Shown: positions 49,104 through 57,608, numbered from the stretch's first letter. The stretch is DNA of 64,000 nt from Rhizobium anhuiense (GCF_003985145.1 NZ_ML133528.1:124001-188000), one strand, 5' to 3'. Notes: generated by a model not told the origin, from the sequence alone. Program-made: numbers and translations.

Positions 49104-50381
49104 TTACTGGCTTTCGGGGAGACCGGCACCGACGCTGTCGCCGACCGAACCGACGGTATTGTTCATCGACTGGCCGAGACGTTTCAGCTGGGCGTCGTAG
49201 TTGCGCCGGGTGCGCGGATCGAAGATCGCGATCGGCGTGCTGACGGCGACGCTGACGGCACTTCCGGCGGTCTGGGCAGCGCCCATCGCCACCGCGCCGA
49301 CGGCTTCGCCGAGCCCGACATTGGAATCGGTGATCGTCTGGCCGGCAATCAGCCGGTCGCCGATCAGCTTTACCACTTCGGGGCTTTCGGCGAACTTGCC
49401 GTGGTTCAGCCGGTCGCCGCCCTTGAGCTTGGTGAGGTCGAGCACGGTGATGCCGGCCGCCTCGAGCTTGCTGCGATAGGGCTCGGCGGAGGGATCGATC
49501 TGGCCGAGGCGATCGACATTGCCGGAGATGCGCCGCGACAGCGCCAGAGCCCGGTCGTCCTGCGAGACGAAGATGGTGAAGTGCGGCTTCTCCTTGCCGA
49601 GACTTGCGAACTGGCGGCCGAAGACGTCGACATCGAGATCGGGCGAAGCGAGGATGACGTTGTTGATCTTCGAAGCGACGTGACCGTTGCGGATCGCCAT
49701 CTGCCTGAGCGCCTCGACGGTGAGCCACGTGCCCATCGAATGGGCCATGATGGTGACGTCGCTGACGGCGGGATTGGCGGCGGTGCGGGTCAGCAGCTCC
49801 TCCAGCGCGTCGCGGGAATAATTGGTGCTTTCCTTGTCGTAATTATAATCAAAGATGCTGGCGCGCGACGGCCAGGTGAAGACGACCGGCGCGACGTCGG
49901 CATGCGAATCATGGACGATCTGTGCGAAGCGGTAGACGGCGTCCTCATACCGATTGTTGAAGCCGTGGACGAAGACCAGCACCCGCCGGCTCTTCGGCAT
50001 GTGGCTCTTCAGCCAGGTCTCGCCTGCCCGCTCGCCTTCCAGCGGATCGACGGAAACGGTGACGAAATCGCGCAGCGGATCGGCCGGCAGCCGATTTGGC
50101 CATTGCACCTGGCCGACCTTGCGATTGGCGTCCGGCGGAATGGAGACGTCGACGGCATTGACGGCGAGCCCGGTGCCGCGTTCGCCGGAGAACAGCACGG
50201 CGGGATTGTCATCGGCAGCCCGCGTCGTCGCGACGAGCAGATCGACCTTCGAGGTGCCCGGCGGCACGCTGCCGGCCGCCTGCATGACACCGACCGGCCT
50301 GCCGCCGCAGCCGGAAAGCGCCATGATTGCCACCAGAAGACCTGTCAGAGCCGCACGCGAGCCGCGCCTTTTGCCGATCAT
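49104..50381 (-). CDS. Alpha/beta-hydrolase lipoprotein (DUF900 family)
   Basis: A 425-residue predicted lipoprotein with lipobox ALSGC (Cys25). Residues 90-330 form an alpha/beta-hydrolase domain of the DUF900 type with FVHGFNN near 136, nucleophile serine in MAHSMGT near 210 and a YRFAQ/VFTWPS region between. The C-terminal 90 residues hold Ala/Gly/Val-rich stretches and end without a domain. It is probably anchored at the inner or outer membrane facing the periplasm and acts as an esterase; the substrate is unknown. The ATG at 50381 has GGAG seven bases before it; a TTG two codons earlier is possible. Confidence 0.83.
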   Translation of the reverse strand: MIGKRRGSRAALTGLLVAIMALSGCGGRPVGVMQAAGSVPPGTSKVDLLVATTRAADDNPAVLFSGERGTGLAVNAVDVSIPPDANRKVGQVQWPNRLPADPLRDFVTVSVDPLEGERAGETWLKSHMPKSRRVLVFVHGFNNRYEDAVYRFAQIVHDSHADVAPVVFTWPSRASIFDYNYDKESTNYSRDALEELLTRTAANPAVSDVTIMAHSMGTWLTVEALRQMAIRNGHVASKINNVILASPDLDVDVFGRQFASLGKEKPHFTIFVSQDDRALALSRRISGNVDRLGQIDPSAEPYRSKLEAAGITVLDLTKLKGGDRLNHGKFAESPEVVKLIGDRLIAGQTITDSNVGLGEAVGAVAMGAAQTAGSAVSVAVSTPIAIFDPRTRRNYDAQLKRLGQSMNNTVGSVGDSVGAGLPESQ

Positions 50382-50589
50382 GACCAAACTCCAATCGGTT
50401 CACGCACCGGACAGGCGGCGCCCGTTCAAATAGTCCGACGAGGCTTGCCGAGTCAAACCGCGCGGGCTGGAAGCCTTTTGTTTGCGCAATCCCGGACCCG
50501 GACCGCGGCGCAGTTTTGCGGGCTTGCTCTTGAACTTTCTGCCGTCCACGGCGTTTTTCCCGATCGCATTCAATCGATGGATCACGGTG

Positions 50590-50973
50590 ATGAAATTGCT
50601 CGGGATCACATGCTTATCGACGTTGGTGCTGATGCCTTCGCTCGGCTCGACCGAGACGCTCGGCGAGGCCGAGATCCGCCGCGATATCATCGGCAGGACG
50701 GTCTACCTCTCCACCCCGCTCGGCGGCGAACTGCCGCTGATCTTCCGCTCCTCCGGCAAGGTCGACGGCAACGGCAAGGCGATCGGTCTCGGCCGCTATT
50801 TCAAGCCCAGCGATAGCGGCAGATGGTGGATCGACGCCAACCGCCTCTGCCAGAAATTCCAGAGCTGGAATAAGGGCAGGCCGATGTGCTTCGCACTCGA
50901 ACGCACTGGCGCCAACAAGGTCAAATGGACCCGGGATAACGGCAGGACCGGCGTGGCACGGATCGGCAATTGA
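50590..50973 (+). CDS. Small secreted protein of unknown function
   Basis: A 127-residue protein with a signal peptide (residues 1-20, LLGITCLSTLVLMPSLGS) and a basic mature domain. It contains RRDIIGRTVYLSTP, LIFRSSGKVDGNGKA, a WW pair (GRWWIDANRLCQKFQSW) and two cysteines that could form a disulfide. This pattern recurs in small rhizobial periplasmic proteins annotated as hypothetical. The ATG has a weak GGATCACGG site; an in-frame earlier start would not give a clean signal peptide. It stands between the lipoprotein gene and the sRNA. Confidence 0.68.
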   Translation: MKLLGITCLSTLVLMPSLGSTETLGEAEIRRDIIGRTVYLSTPLGGELPLIFRSSGKVDGNGKAIGLGRYFKPSDSGRWWIDANRLCQKFQSWNKGRPMCFALERTGANKVKWTRDNGRTGVARIGN

Positions 50974-50992
50974 TCGATTTCGATGGGGAAAC

Positions 50993-51108
50993 GAAAAAAG
51001 CCCGACGCGGGAGGAGGTGCGCCGGGCTCTTGATCCTGACTGACAACTGGGAGGAGGAGTGTTGTCAGTCCGATGTAAGAGCGCTGGGAGGAGGAGTGCG
51101 CTGCTTAC
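50993..51108 (-). ncRNA. Alpha-r14 / NfeR1-type sRNA with three anti-Shine-Dalgarno loops
   Basis: On the minus strand three consecutive hairpins each display CTCCTCCC in the loop. Stem one pairs 51098-51108 with 51075-51084 (GTAAG and GCGC arms). Stem two is a perfect ten-base pairing of 51061-51070 with 51038-51047. Stem three pairs 51019-51028 with 50999-51008 and is followed by six T, so it is also the terminator. Size (about 116 nt) and the three identical anti-SD loops match the alpha-r14 family, including NfeR1 of Sinorhizobium meliloti, which acts on many mRNAs and affects nodulation efficiency. The 5' end is inferred from the first stem. Confidence 0.82.
50994..51028 (-). terminator. 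Rho-independent terminator of the sRNA
   Basis: The third hairpin (AGCCCGGCGC arm with GCGTCGGGCT arm on the minus strand, loop ACCTCCTCCC) is followed by TTTTTT at 50994-50999 read in reverse. It doubles as the third target-binding loop. Confidence 0.8.
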
Positions 51109-51286
51109 GAAGATAGTAATACCCAATTCTTTTGATCGGGAATAGCGAAAATACCGCAATGCAGCAATGCAATCAGCGCATGGCTTGCCTCTAAAATAAC
51201 AGGCCAGCGCCTCATTTTACGGCATGTTTGACCATGTGGTCAAAATTCTGCCGAAAATTGCGGCCTGGGAGATCGGCGAGGCTGGA

Positions 51287-51466
51287 CCCTCATCCGCCTG
51301 CCGGCACCGACCGGGGTCGAGCCACTGGTCTCGACCCGTCCTTCGGACCCCCCGCAAACGGGGCGAAGGGGATATACCGCGCCCTCTCCATTCCCACCTC
51401 GGCTCTCGCATGGCAGGTCCCCTCGCCCCGTTTTTACGGGGAGAGGGTTACGGTGAGTGGCAGCCA
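51287..51466. repeat. RIME-like intergenic mosaic element, copy 4
   Basis: It starts CCCTCATCCGCCTGCCGG and includes GACCGGGGTCGAGCC and CCCGTCCTTCGG blocks, CCCGCAAACGGGGCGAAGG, and CCCGTTTTTACGGGGAG, ending CGGTGAGTGGCAGCC. It is nearly the same as the copy at 54174-54350 over its first 90 bases. Confidence 0.75.
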
Positions 51467-51477
51467 CCGGGTGCAAA

Positions 51478-52359
51478 TCAAGCCGCCTTGAACACCCTCC
51501 GACCCTCGGCATCGAGAGCCGAGAATTCCTCGTCCGACAGCGTGATATCAACCGCCGCAACGTTTTCCTCGAGATGCTTGACCTTTGAGGTGCCGGGGAT
51601 CGGCAGCATGACCGGGCTGCGCTTCAGCACCCAGGCGAGCGCGATCTGGCTGGGGGCGGCATTGTGCTTTCTGGCGATCGTATCGAGCAGCGAACCCGGC
51701 TTGGCGAGATCGCCGGCGGCGAGCGGATACCACGGGATGAAACCGATATTGTGCTTGGCGCAATAATCGAGCACGTCCTCGCTGGTGCGGTCGACGAGAT
51801 TGTAGCGGTTCTGGACGGTCGCGACCTTGAAGTGCTTCGACGCCGCTTCGATGTCGGCAACCGACACTTCGCTCAGCCCCGCATGGCGGATGAGGCCGGC
51901 ATCGAGCAGCGATTTGATCGCGTCGAACTGTTCCTTGGCCGGCACTTTCGGATCGATGCGGTGCAACTGCCAGAGATCGATCTGCTCGACACCGAGATTA
52001 CGCAGGCTCTTATGCGCCTGCTGGATCAGATATTCCGGACGTCCGACGGGCAGCCAGATGTTCGGGCCGTGGCGGGTGAGCCCGCCCTTGGTGGCGACGA
52101 CGGACTTGGCGGCATAGGGATGCAGTGCCTCCTTGATCAGCCATTCGGAAATATCGGGGCCGTAGGAATCGGCCGTATCGATGAAGTTGACGCCAAGCTC
52201 CGGCAGCCGCTTCAGCGTGCGGATAGATTCGGCATGATCGGCGGGCTCGCCCCAGATTCCGTCACCGGTGACGCGCATGGCGCCGTATCCGAGACGGTTG
52301 ACCTCGATCTCGCCGCCGATCTTGAAGGTGCCTGACTTGGCTGCGTTGTAACTGGACAT
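51478..52359 (-). CDS. Aldo/keto reductase
   Basis: A 293-residue (beta/alpha)8 oxidoreductase using NADPH. The catalytic tetrad is readable as Asp in FIDTADSYG (near 60), Tyr of that segment, Lys in VVATKGG (near 90) and His in LWQLHRID (near 131). The C-terminal PIPGTSKVKHLEENV is the cofactor-phosphate region. It is closest to the YajO/Tas-like bacterial groups that reduce varied carbonyls. AGAGAGGAAAGACC precedes the ATG. It may be controlled by the TetR gene 270 bases upstream in the same direction. Confidence 0.9.
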   Translation of the reverse strand: MSSYNAAKSGTFKIGGEIEVNRLGYGAMRVTGDGIWGEPADHAESIRTLKRLPELGVNFIDTADSYGPDISEWLIKEALHPYAAKSVVATKGGLTRHGPNIWLPVGRPEYLIQQAHKSLRNLGVEQIDLWQLHRIDPKVPAKEQFDAIKSLLDAGLIRHAGLSEVSVADIEAASKHFKVATVQNRYNLVDRTSEDVLDYCAKHNIGFIPWYPLAAGDLAKPGSLLDTIARKHNAAPSQIALAWVLKRSPVMLPIPGTSKVKHLEENVAAVDITLSDEEFSALDAEGRRVFKAA

Positions 52360-52631
52360 GGTCTTTCCTCTCTTGGGTCAATAGATCACTGAAAGTCGAT
52401 GAAACGGTCGGAGATGCCTGGGCTTTTGGGATGCCTTCGAGCGCGAATGCGCCCTGATCGAAAGGAATGCCGGCATGGTGATGACCCGCCCATCGAGATG
52501 ATGAATGAGAATGTGGTCGCTGCGACGCTTGCACATATAGGATGGCACTGCAGGGATAACAGTGACGGCGATGAAAACATTGCCGTCGGACGGACGCGCA
52601 GCGCGTACAGGCGACTGCGAGGCGCCCTACG

Positions 52632-53267
52632 TCAAAGCCTGGTCTTCGCCTGGTCGCCGAACTCCGCCAGCATTTTCCAAAGCTCGGCGAAGATCTCATG
52701 CGCGAAATCCTGCGGCGAGGCGCCTGCCGGGCGCTGCTGCCAGAGTTCGCCGCCGACGCGCAGCGCGCCGATGACGATTGCCGCCAGGACGCGCATCCGC
52801 GACCGCTGCTCCGAGTCATTTCCCCTGCGCAGCAGCAGCGCCTCGGCGAGCTTCTGTTCGAGCTTGGCGTATTTCAGCTGGTCGCGGGCTTTCAGCGCCG
52901 GCGTGCAACGGATGAGTTCGCCGAGCGCCAGGCCACGCTCGTCGACGGAAGCGATGACGGTTGTGGTGATCGCGGCCTCGACCGCCTCGACGGAGGATTC
53001 CTCTGCAGGCCTTGCGGCGATTTCCGCCATCAGCCGATCGGCAAAGCTATCCTGCCAGGCGAAAACCACCTCTTCCTTGGAGGGGAAATAGTCGAAGAAA
53101 CTGCGCTTGGAGACATCAGCCGCCTCGGTGATGTCTTCGATCGTCGTGGCGTCGAAGCCGCGCTGGAGAAAGAGGGCCATCGCCGCGTTTTCGATGCGCT
53201 CGCGCGTCTGCCGCCGCTTGCGTTCCCGCCGGCCCTCCCCTGTCTCCGTCCGCTTGCTCTCAGCCAT
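52632..53267 (-). CDS. TetR-family regulator
   Basis: A 211-residue regulator with a very basic N-terminal arm (RRERKRRQTRERIE, residues 13-26) and the HTH at about 42-62 (TIEDITEAADVSKRSFFDYF), the form common in rhizobial TetR proteins. The remainder is helical. It lies between a methyltransferase gene and an aldo/keto reductase gene, all in the same direction, so either could be its target. About 19 bases separate it from the methyltransferase stop, so these two may be cotranscribed. Confidence 0.87.
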   Translation of the reverse strand: MAESKRTETGEGRRERKRRQTRERIENAAMALFLQRGFDATTIEDITEAADVSKRSFFDYFPSKEEVVFAWQDSFADRLMAEIAARPAEESSVEAVEAAITTTVIASVDERGLALGELIRCTPALKARDQLKYAKLEQKLAEALLLRRGNDSEQRSRMRVLAAIVIGALRVGGELWQQRPAGASPQDFAHEIFAELWKMLAEFGDQAKTRL

Positions 53268-53286
53268 TCCTGCCCGGCATCACAGC

Positions 53287-53958
53287 TCAGCCGCCGGTTT
53301 CGTTGGAAAAAGCGGCGACATCGTCGATTTCGGTCTCGCTGTTGCGATAGCTGAAGCGCTCGCGCGACAGTTCCAGCGGCTTACGGCGCGAAATCCTGTA
53401 AACGGAGGCCGGCGGCAGGTTGCGTACCGTGCCGCCGATGCGCACCGCCTTCAGGCCGAGACGGTCGAGGATCGGCCGCGGCACCGGGCAGCGCGGACCG
53501 TAGGTAAATTGATAGACCGCCCCGCCCGGCCGCATATAGGCGAAGGCGCCGGCCATGATCGAGGCGATCTTGCGCGGCGACATGGAGAGCAGCGGCAGGC
53601 CGCTGACGACAGCGCCAACCGGTTCGCCGTCGAAAATATCGGCATGAGCGAGCTGGGCCGCGTCCATCTGCAACACACGCGCCGTGGGGAAACGCGCCTG
53701 CAGAGAGTTTATGAACTCCGGACCGTATTCGATCAGCGTCAGATCCGCCTCACTGACGCCGCGCGCCAAAAGCGCCCGGGTGAAGACGCCGGTGCCCGGG
53801 CCGAGCTCGATGATCGGCCCGTCGAGTGCGGCAATTTCACTGGTCATGATCCTGGCCAGCGAATCGCCCGACGGCGCGATGGCCGCGACGCGAAGCGGAT
53901 TGCTGATCCAGGAGCGGAAAAAATGCAGGAAATCGGAGCATGCGGCCTTTGCGGTCAT
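53287..53958 (-). CDS. SAM-dependent methyltransferase, phospholipid N-methyltransferase-like
   Basis: A 223-residue class I methyltransferase. The start FLHFFRSWISNPLRVAAIAP and the SAM motif IIELGPGTGVFTRALLARG near residue 50 fit the PmtA-like/rRNA dimethylase-like group. VVSGLPLLSM near 118 matches the post-motif of that group. In rhizobia related enzymes methylate phosphatidylethanolamine towards phosphatidylcholine, but several paralogues exist and this one may use another substrate. It is followed closely by a TetR gene in the same direction. Confidence 0.78.
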   Translation of the reverse strand: MTAKAACSDFLHFFRSWISNPLRVAAIAPSGDSLARIMTSEIAALDGPIIELGPGTGVFTRALLARGVSEADLTLIEYGPEFINSLQARFPTARVLQMDAAQLAHADIFDGEPVGAVVSGLPLLSMSPRKIASIMAGAFAYMRPGGAVYQFTYGPRCPVPRPILDRLGLKAVRIGGTVRNLPPASVYRISRRKPLELSRERFSYRNSETEIDDVAAFSNETGG

Positions 53959-54173
53959 GACTATCCCACCTGTCTGAAATTCGATTGATTATGAAAAGCG
54001 ACCATCGCGGCGAGCATGGCAATTCCAAGGCAGACAGGTCAATCGCTCTTCGATGCGGCTTATTGCAGCGCCGGCATCCAATATTGTTTGATTCTGTACT
54101 TATTGCATTTTTGCATTTGATGCAAGATATGGGCGTGACCGTTGCGGAAGGCCATGTCGTGGGCTGGGGTCCC

Positions 54174-54350
54174 GCCCCTCATCCGCCTGCCGGCACCGAC
54201 CGGGGTCGAGCCACGGGTCTCGACCCGTCCTTCGGACCCCCGCAAACGGGGCGAAGGGACCATGCCGCGACCTCTCCGTTCCCACTAACCTTTCGCGGGG
54301 CACGTCCCCTCGCCCCGCGAGCGGCGAGAGGGTTGGGGTGAGGGGCAGCC
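54174..54350. repeat. RIME-like intergenic mosaic element, copy 5
   Basis: It starts GCCCCTCATCCGCCTGCC and ends GGTGAGGGGCAGCC, so the ends are inverted repeats. Its first half nearly equals the copy at 51287. It fills most of the 425-base gap between two minus-strand genes; the remaining A/T-rich part (54060-54125) has no gene. Confidence 0.75.
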
Positions 54351-54383
54351 ACAAGCGCGAACAGGAGGACTACCGCACTGGCC

Positions 54384-54689
54384 TCAGTAGTTGCAACTGG
54401 AACTGCTCGTCGGGTTGAAGCCGAGCTTGCAATCCATGTTCAACGGCTTCTTCGGGTTCATCATATAATGGGTCGAGCCCGTGGTGTCCGAGGCGCGCGC
54501 GCCGATCGAACCGGTCGTGCGCCGGTCGCGCTCAACCCTGGTTTCCTGGCCGGCAACCGGACGCGTGGCTGCACCCTGCTCCGTCGCGCTCGACTGGAGG
54601 GGAGCTGCCGTGACCGAGAAAGCGGAAAGGCCGAGCATTGCGCCGAAGGCAGCGGCCATCAGGCAGTTCTTGAACGTGGTGGTCATCAT
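54384..54689 (-). CDS. Small secreted protein with a C-terminal cysteine pair (a)
   Basis: A 101-residue protein with a signal peptide (about residues 1-29, ending VTAA|P). The mature part is hydrophilic, with Arg/Thr-rich VERDRRTTGSIGARASDTTG, and ends CKLGFNPTSSSSCNY with two cysteines. No known domain. The next gene upstream (54841-55212) encodes a protein of similar design with a TTGSI block and a C-terminal cysteine pair, so the two may be distant paralogues. GGAGACGATG lies before the paired ATGs. Probably periplasmic or surface-exposed. Confidence 0.68.
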   Translation of the reverse strand: MMTTTFKNCLMAAAFGAMLGLSAFSVTAAPLQSSATEQGAATRPVAGQETRVERDRRTTGSIGARASDTTGSTHYMMNPKKPLNMDCKLGFNPTSSSSCNY

Positions 54690-54801
54690 CGTCTCCTTGG
54701 GAGGATTCAGGGAATTTGCGCCCCGGAGTTAGGAAGGCGATCTGTCACATACTACGGCGCCGAAACAGAGGTCACGGATATGTGAGTGGCACGCCGAGCA
54801 A

Positions 54802-54825
54802 GAAAAAGGCGGCTCGTCGCCGCCT
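54802..54825 (-). terminator. Terminator of the small secreted-protein gene b
   Basis: On the minus strand AGGCGGC (54819-54825) pairs with GCCGCCT (54807-54813), loop GACGA, followed by five T. Confidence 0.8.
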
Positions 54826-54840
54826 CTTTCCTGTGCCGGC

Positions 54841-55212
54841 TCAATAGCCGTTATCACACGGCATGCTGCCGGGGCCGATCGATCCAGAAAACTTAGGGTT
54901 GCACATTTCCGGGGCTGCCGGCCTGTTCACCGGCTCGCGGATAATGGAGCCCGTGGTGCCGGCTTCGACGCCGAAGGCGGCCAGCGGATACCAATAGCCA
55001 TCGGAATGGCGGCGGGTGCCGGGGCGTTCGGTGCGGAAGCCCTGATAACCATGCCAGGATCCGGCATGTGGTTTATATTGCACCGTTTTTACCTCCGAAA
55101 TACCGGGCGGGAAAGCCGTCTGGACGGGAGCCGCCTGCACTGATGCAATCGAGGCGACGGCGAGAAGGGTGGCGAGCGCGGCGGTGGAAGGGGCAAGTCT
55201 GAGCATTTTCAT
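54841..55212 (-). CDS. Small secreted protein with a C-terminal cysteine pair (b)
   Basis: A 123-residue protein with a signal peptide (residues 1-27, ending VQA|AP). The mature part is rich in Gly, Pro, His and Tyr (YKPHAGSWHGYQGF, then SDGYWYPLAAFG) and ends with MCNPKFSGSIGPGSMPCDNGY-like cysteine spacing. No known domain; it resembles other short rhizobial secreted proteins. It has its own terminator at 54802-54825, so it is not in an operon with the next gene. AAGGAGGGTTTATC precedes the ATG. Confidence 0.7.
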   Translation of the reverse strand: MKMLRLAPSTAALATLLAVASIASVQAAPVQTAFPPGISEVKTVQYKPHAGSWHGYQGFRTERPGTRRHSDGYWYPLAAFGVEAGTTGSIIREPVNRPAAPEMCNPKFSGSIGPGSMPCDNGY

Positions 55213-55403
55213 GATAAACCCTCCTTACTGGATTTATCTCGGGAGAATGCCTTCCCCACCGGCGGAGTTCCGTGGCTCACATGCAATTCCAAAACTCGTG
55301 ATTGCAGGCGATCCGGCGTGACTAAATCGCCGAAAAACGTGAAAAGTCGCGATCAGAAGAGGAGCTCAAAGAGCAGCCGGGCTGCAACGTGAATTCTCTG
55401 TTC

Positions 55404-55724
55404 TCAATTCGCGTATAATGTCCGGTAGCCCTGGCCGGAGAGGCAGGCGACATATTGACGATGGGCGGCGGCGCGCGCCGTGGTTTCCGCCTCAAGTTCA
55501 TCGGCCCCGGCATAACCGGTCAGCTGGGCGCGCAGCTGATACTGCTTCCGCGCCTCGTTATACATAGCGTTGCCGTCGGTCATGCAAATGCCGTGCGCAA
55601 CAGAAGGCGGGTTGACCGGCACGCCGACTGCCAGGAGCACGGGATCATTGGCATGGTCGACACAGCCGGCAAGCGCCGTCATCATCGCCAGGGCAGCCAG
55701 AGCCCGAAAAATTCCCACCATCAT
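55404..55724 (-). CDS. Small lipoprotein of unknown function
   Basis: A 106-residue predicted lipoprotein with lipobox ALAGC (Cys21). The mature part contains GICMTDGNAMYNEARKQYQL and a C-terminal VACLSGQGYRTLYAN; two further cysteines could pair. No domain is recognised. CGGAGGA lies four to seven bases before two adjacent ATGs; the first is used. Envelope location is the only inference made. Confidence 0.68.
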   Translation of the reverse strand: MMVGIFRALAALAMMTALAGCVDHANDPVLLAVGVPVNPPSVAHGICMTDGNAMYNEARKQYQLRAQLTGYAGADELEAETTARAAAHRQYVACLSGQGYRTLYAN

Positions 55725-55952
55725 GCATTCCTCCGGCCGAAGCGCCTCTGAGATCATCAGAGCTGCGGATACATCAGGAAGGTTGCGCGAAACTAGGCAA
55801 ATCACCCTTTCAGACAAAAGCCGCCGCTTGTCTATTTCGGGCATGCGGGCCAAGAATGGCGGGCGCCCCGAATATGTTTAAAATATTGCTAAATTATTAC
55901 ATTGATGCTTACTTACAATAGTAGACACTAATCTCTCCGGGGGAGGAAGATT

Positions 55953-56654
55953 ATGGCTTCGCCGTGGGTAAACGACGCACTGTCACATGCACAATCAGCG
56001 TTTTCCAGCAAGATCAACACGGATATCCTTGAGGTTGGGGGCGGCTCTCGCACGCATATCCCACTAAAAGGCGCGCGATATACGGTCCTGGACATCTCCA
56101 AGGAGCAGCTCGAGAAGAACAAGGACGCCGCGGAAAGGATCCTCGGCGATGCTCAAACCATCGACTATGGAGATCGCCGCTTCGACGCCTGCGTGTTCTG
56201 GGACGTTCTCGAGCATTTGGAAAACCCGCGCTCCGCCTTGTTGAGAGCCCATGATACCTTGTCTCCCGGCGGTCTGGTGTTCGTCAAAGGTCCGATCCTC
56301 AGTTCCGCCAAGGGGATCTTCACCGATCTCACACCCTGGTGGAGCCATGTCCTGTTCTATCGCTACGTGCTGCGGCAGAAAAACGCGGGGAAGCCGGGCT
56401 ATGCGCCGTTTCGCGTCGAGCACGCCGCCGAGGCATCCCATTCGGAGATTGCCCAGACATTGAAGGAACTCGGCATGGATATCGTCTTCGTCGGCGAATA
56501 TGTGTCGACCCAGGTGCATGCGCTCAAGGACAGAATTCCCCCGCTTTATTGGCTCTATGAGGCTTTCGGCCTTCTGCTGCGCGCAGTTTCGGCCGGAAGG
56601 ATCGGGGGACGGGAGACGGAGTTCCTGATCGTCGCCAAGTGCCTTCGACAGTAA
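55953..56654 (+). CDS. Class I SAM-dependent methyltransferase
   Basis: A 233-residue methyltransferase. The SAM motif is ILEVGGGSRTHIP near residue 26, followed by YTVLDISKEQLEKN near 45 and VFWDVLEHLENPRSALL near 83, the UbiE/Methyltransf_11 style. The C-terminal half contains a helical or hydrophobic segment (YWLYEAFGLLLRAVS). The substrate is unknown; polysaccharide or lipid decoration is possible. It is preceded by an A/T-rich promoter stretch (55870-55940) with GGGGGAGGAAG before the ATG. Confidence 0.83.
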   Translation: MASPWVNDALSHAQSAFSSKINTDILEVGGGSRTHIPLKGARYTVLDISKEQLEKNKDAAERILGDAQTIDYGDRRFDACVFWDVLEHLENPRSALLRAHDTLSPGGLVFVKGPILSSAKGIFTDLTPWWSHVLFYRYVLRQKNAGKPGYAPFRVEHAAEASHSEIAQTLKELGMDIVFVGEYVSTQVHALKDRIPPLYWLYEAFGLLLRAVSAGRIGGRETEFLIVAKCLRQ

Positions 56655-56681
56655 CTCCCCACCAAAATCTATATAGCACTG

Positions 56682-56800
56682 CGGAATCCCGAAATTGGCT
56701 GCACTATTGAAATCATTCCATATTTCCTGATGCCGACGCCTCACGAAGCGCGGCGAATTTCGGAATCCCGAAGTGGGGGAATTTCGGGATCCCGAAGTGG
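56682..56800. repeat. Palindromic direct repeats at the 3' end of the winged-helix gene
   Basis: Two 21-base copies start at 56756 and 56780 (24-base period, one mismatch). The second contains the perfect palindrome TTCGGGATCCCGAA. A third partial copy, CGGAATCCCGAAATT, lies at 56682-56696 beyond the stop codon. Confidence 0.75.
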
Positions 56801-57328
56801 CGTTTTTTTCTTCCTGCCGAGGCGCCCGCGTTTGTCGGCGGCAATCTTGCGGTCGGTCTCGGACCATTTCCGGCATCTTTCGGCCGTGCACCGCTTCCAC
56901 TCGTCGGTGGGCGGCGCGCCTTCATGATCACCGACAAAGGTGAGCGTGAACCGGTTGGGATGCGCGACCCCGCTGCCCGCCCGGCCGCGGCGAACTTTTA
57001 TCAGCCCCTTATATTCCAGCTCATCGAGCGCATCGGCCACATATTCGCCGGTCACGCCGTAGGAAACGAACTGCGGATGGGTCACGACAAGCTTGCCGTT
57101 TTCCAAGGCGGCGTGCGACGTGTGCTCGATGACGATGCGGAAAAAGGCGCGGCAGGCATTCGCGCTCAATGTCGTGAAGGCCGCAGATTCCAGCAACTGA
57201 ATGGTGAACCATTGCCAGCGAAGGCACCCGTTATCCGTGCCGCTTGGCGGAGCAGTATGCTTGCGCACCATCGCCCGCGTCTTTCCCTGACTGGTTCGGC
57301 TTTTGTCGCGAGGGTTGAATTTGACCAT
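56741..57328 (-). CDS. Winged-helix-like protein with a repeat-built C-terminus
   Basis: A 195-residue basic protein. The central part (residues 35-125, including WQWFTIQLLESAAFTTLSAN and VTGEYVADALDELEYKGLI and KVRRGRAGSG) looks like a winged helix similar to plasmid or phage replication-initiation and repressor-like proteins. The C-terminus is a run of basic residues ending in a double repeat (LRDPEIPPLRDSEI). That ending is encoded by two 21-base direct repeats at 56756-56776 and 56780-56800, each built on a near-palindromic TTCGGGATCCCGAA core. GAGGGGCTG precedes the ATG. Acquired DNA is likely. Confidence 0.65.
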   Translation of the reverse strand: MVKFNPRDKSRTSQGKTRAMVRKHTAPPSGTDNGCLRWQWFTIQLLESAAFTTLSANACRAFFRIVIEHTSHAALENGKLVVTHPQFVSYGVTGEYVADALDELEYKGLIKVRRGRAGSGVAHPNRFTLTFVGDHEGAPPTDEWKRCTAERCRKWSETDRKIAADKRGRLGRKKKTPLRDPEIPPLRDSEIRRAS

Positions 57329-57608
57329 CAGCCCCTCGCCCGCGTTGCCGGTCGATCCTTCGGCAATCTACTCACCCTGCGAGACCGGGAATTCTGTTCA
57401 TAAAGCGGGCGACGGCCCAGGCTCGTCCCGGCGACCAACTCGCCGATAAGGAAAAATTTGCTCGACATCCGGCATTCCATGGTTGCAATCACGGCAACCT
57501 AGCGCAAGAACGATCCATGAACTAGGAAAATATTCTTAGTTTCGATCTTACATCGTTCGGTTGCGTCTGCTAGGATCAGGGCGCTGAATCTCGAAGGGTA
57601 GGAGCGCG

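Noticed and set aside
50614..51159. 181-codon minus-strand frame
   Set aside because: It runs through the sRNA hairpins and antisense to the secreted-protein gene at 50590.
52360..52631. Hidden gene between the aldo/keto reductase and TetR genes
   Set aside because: Frames are short and lack coding pattern; no repeat or RNA fold stood out.
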